NCBI GenBank assembly: GCA_911728455.2
Contig: OU452228.1
Span: 9,162,629-9,226,628, forward strand
Reading direction: 5' to 3'
Length of the DNA: 64,000 nucleotides
From: Marthasterias glacialis
Taxonomy: Eukaryota; Echinodermata; Asteroidea; Forcipulatida; Asteriidae
Shown: positions 63,397-64,000 of the stretch, in pieces
Numbering within the stretch: position 1 is the stretch's first letter
Layout: each line of letters begins with the position of its first letter
Position numbers and translations under genes: made by a program
Notes under the pieces: model-generated
The model's input: only the letters and a program-made list of their open reading frames with translations
Database searches by the model: none
What the model was told of the DNA's origin: nothing

Positions 63397-63801
63397 GTAG
63401 GTCAACATTACGTTCTGATTGGTAACTAATAAATAAACAGACATTGTTCACAGATGGTTACCATTGTCATTTAAAGGTGTTTGTCAATTCGCCATCATTT
63501 TAAGAACTAAACAAGTAAACAAATAATACGTCAGAAGAAATTAAAAGAATAAGCATGATTGGCATTCAACATTATTCAGTAAAAATACAGTTAAAAGAAT
63601 GATGCCAGACTAAAAGATTAAAAAAAAGTGACCATCCTGCTACACACACAACCAACCCCAAAACAAGGTCACACCGACACAAATTCACTGAGACCCATAA
63701 CGCCTACACAACCCCCCCCCCCCCCGATCCAATGGGGACCTGACAAAGCTGTTCACAGCATATAATCTTTAATGTATTTTATTTTTCGCAATCTACTACA
63801 G
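63397..63801. other. Intron 3 of the FAMeT gene
   Basis: 404-bp intron, AT-rich with a C run at 63713-63725. Nothing else seen. Confidence 0.7.
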
Positions 63802-64000
63802 TTCTAGAGGATGGCGATACGCAACTGAGCGGTATACGCCGATGTGTCAATTGCAAGTACGAAACGACCGTTCACAGCGGTGGGGATCTGCTGGACGGGG
63901 CAGTATTTCAATACTTGTGGCTTCGCTATCTGAATGGTTCCATTGATGTCGGCCTTAAGGGACGCAGCGCCTTTCTGAGCTGGCAGGATCCTGCTCCTAT
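63802..64000 (+). CDS. Secreted FAMeT-domain protein, exon 4 (partial, cut by window end)
   Basis: Acceptor caatctactacag|TTCTAG, then open to the window edge. It encodes VLEDGDTQLSGIRR..., then FQYLWLRYLNGSIDVGL and FLSWQDPAP, the hallmark end of a FAMeT domain (WI/LR..G.I.VG ... W.DP.P). In arthropods this domain gave the name farnesoic acid O-methyltransferase, but the enzyme activity is disputed; in a secreted protein a binding or adhesive role is more likely. The gene continues beyond 64,000. Confidence 0.85.

Overview
This window is animal (metazoan) nuclear DNA. It is AT-rich, its genes are built from short exons with GT-AG introns, and it is dense in short non-autonomous transposons, tRNA-derived SINEs, foldback elements and mini/microsatellites. 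The gene families (a two-domain CNBD2-like cyclic-nucleotide receptor, a secreted farnesoic-acid-O-methyltransferase-type domain protein, an intronless SGNH plus zinc-knuckle gene) and the repeat style suggest a marine invertebrate. An echinoderm such as a sea star is my best guess; this is inference, not proof.

Layout. (1) About 0.7-42.5 kb, minus strand: one long CNBD2-like gene. I could follow 14 shared exons plus alternative first coding exons. All splice phases agree and the frame closes at 721 codons (short form) or 1029 codons (long form). Its introns hold most of the repeats, including three G-rich or C-rich minisatellites at 13.0, 16.7 and 27.4 kb. (2) 42.5-52.4 kb: no convincing host gene; a run of MITE-like elements, including an 844-bp Harbinger-like element with terminal repeats and a TAA duplication. 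(3) 52.5-53.5 kb, minus strand: an intronless 313-aa SGNH-hydrolase-like protein with two CCHC zinc knuckles, probably of retroelement origin. (4) 57.2-59.3 kb: a cluster of five long foldback palindromes that share one central motif, two of them inside a 486-bp tandem duplication. (5) 59.8 kb to the window edge, plus strand: the 5' part of a secreted FAMeT-domain gene with four exons seen; it continues beyond 64,000.

The three genes show no evident pathway link. The most unusual material is repetitive: a MITE whose interior has been amplified into a 21-bp minisatellite, several element families each made from one short word echoed in both orientations, and the foldback cluster just upstream of the secreted gene. 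All calls were made by eye; nothing was aligned or searched.
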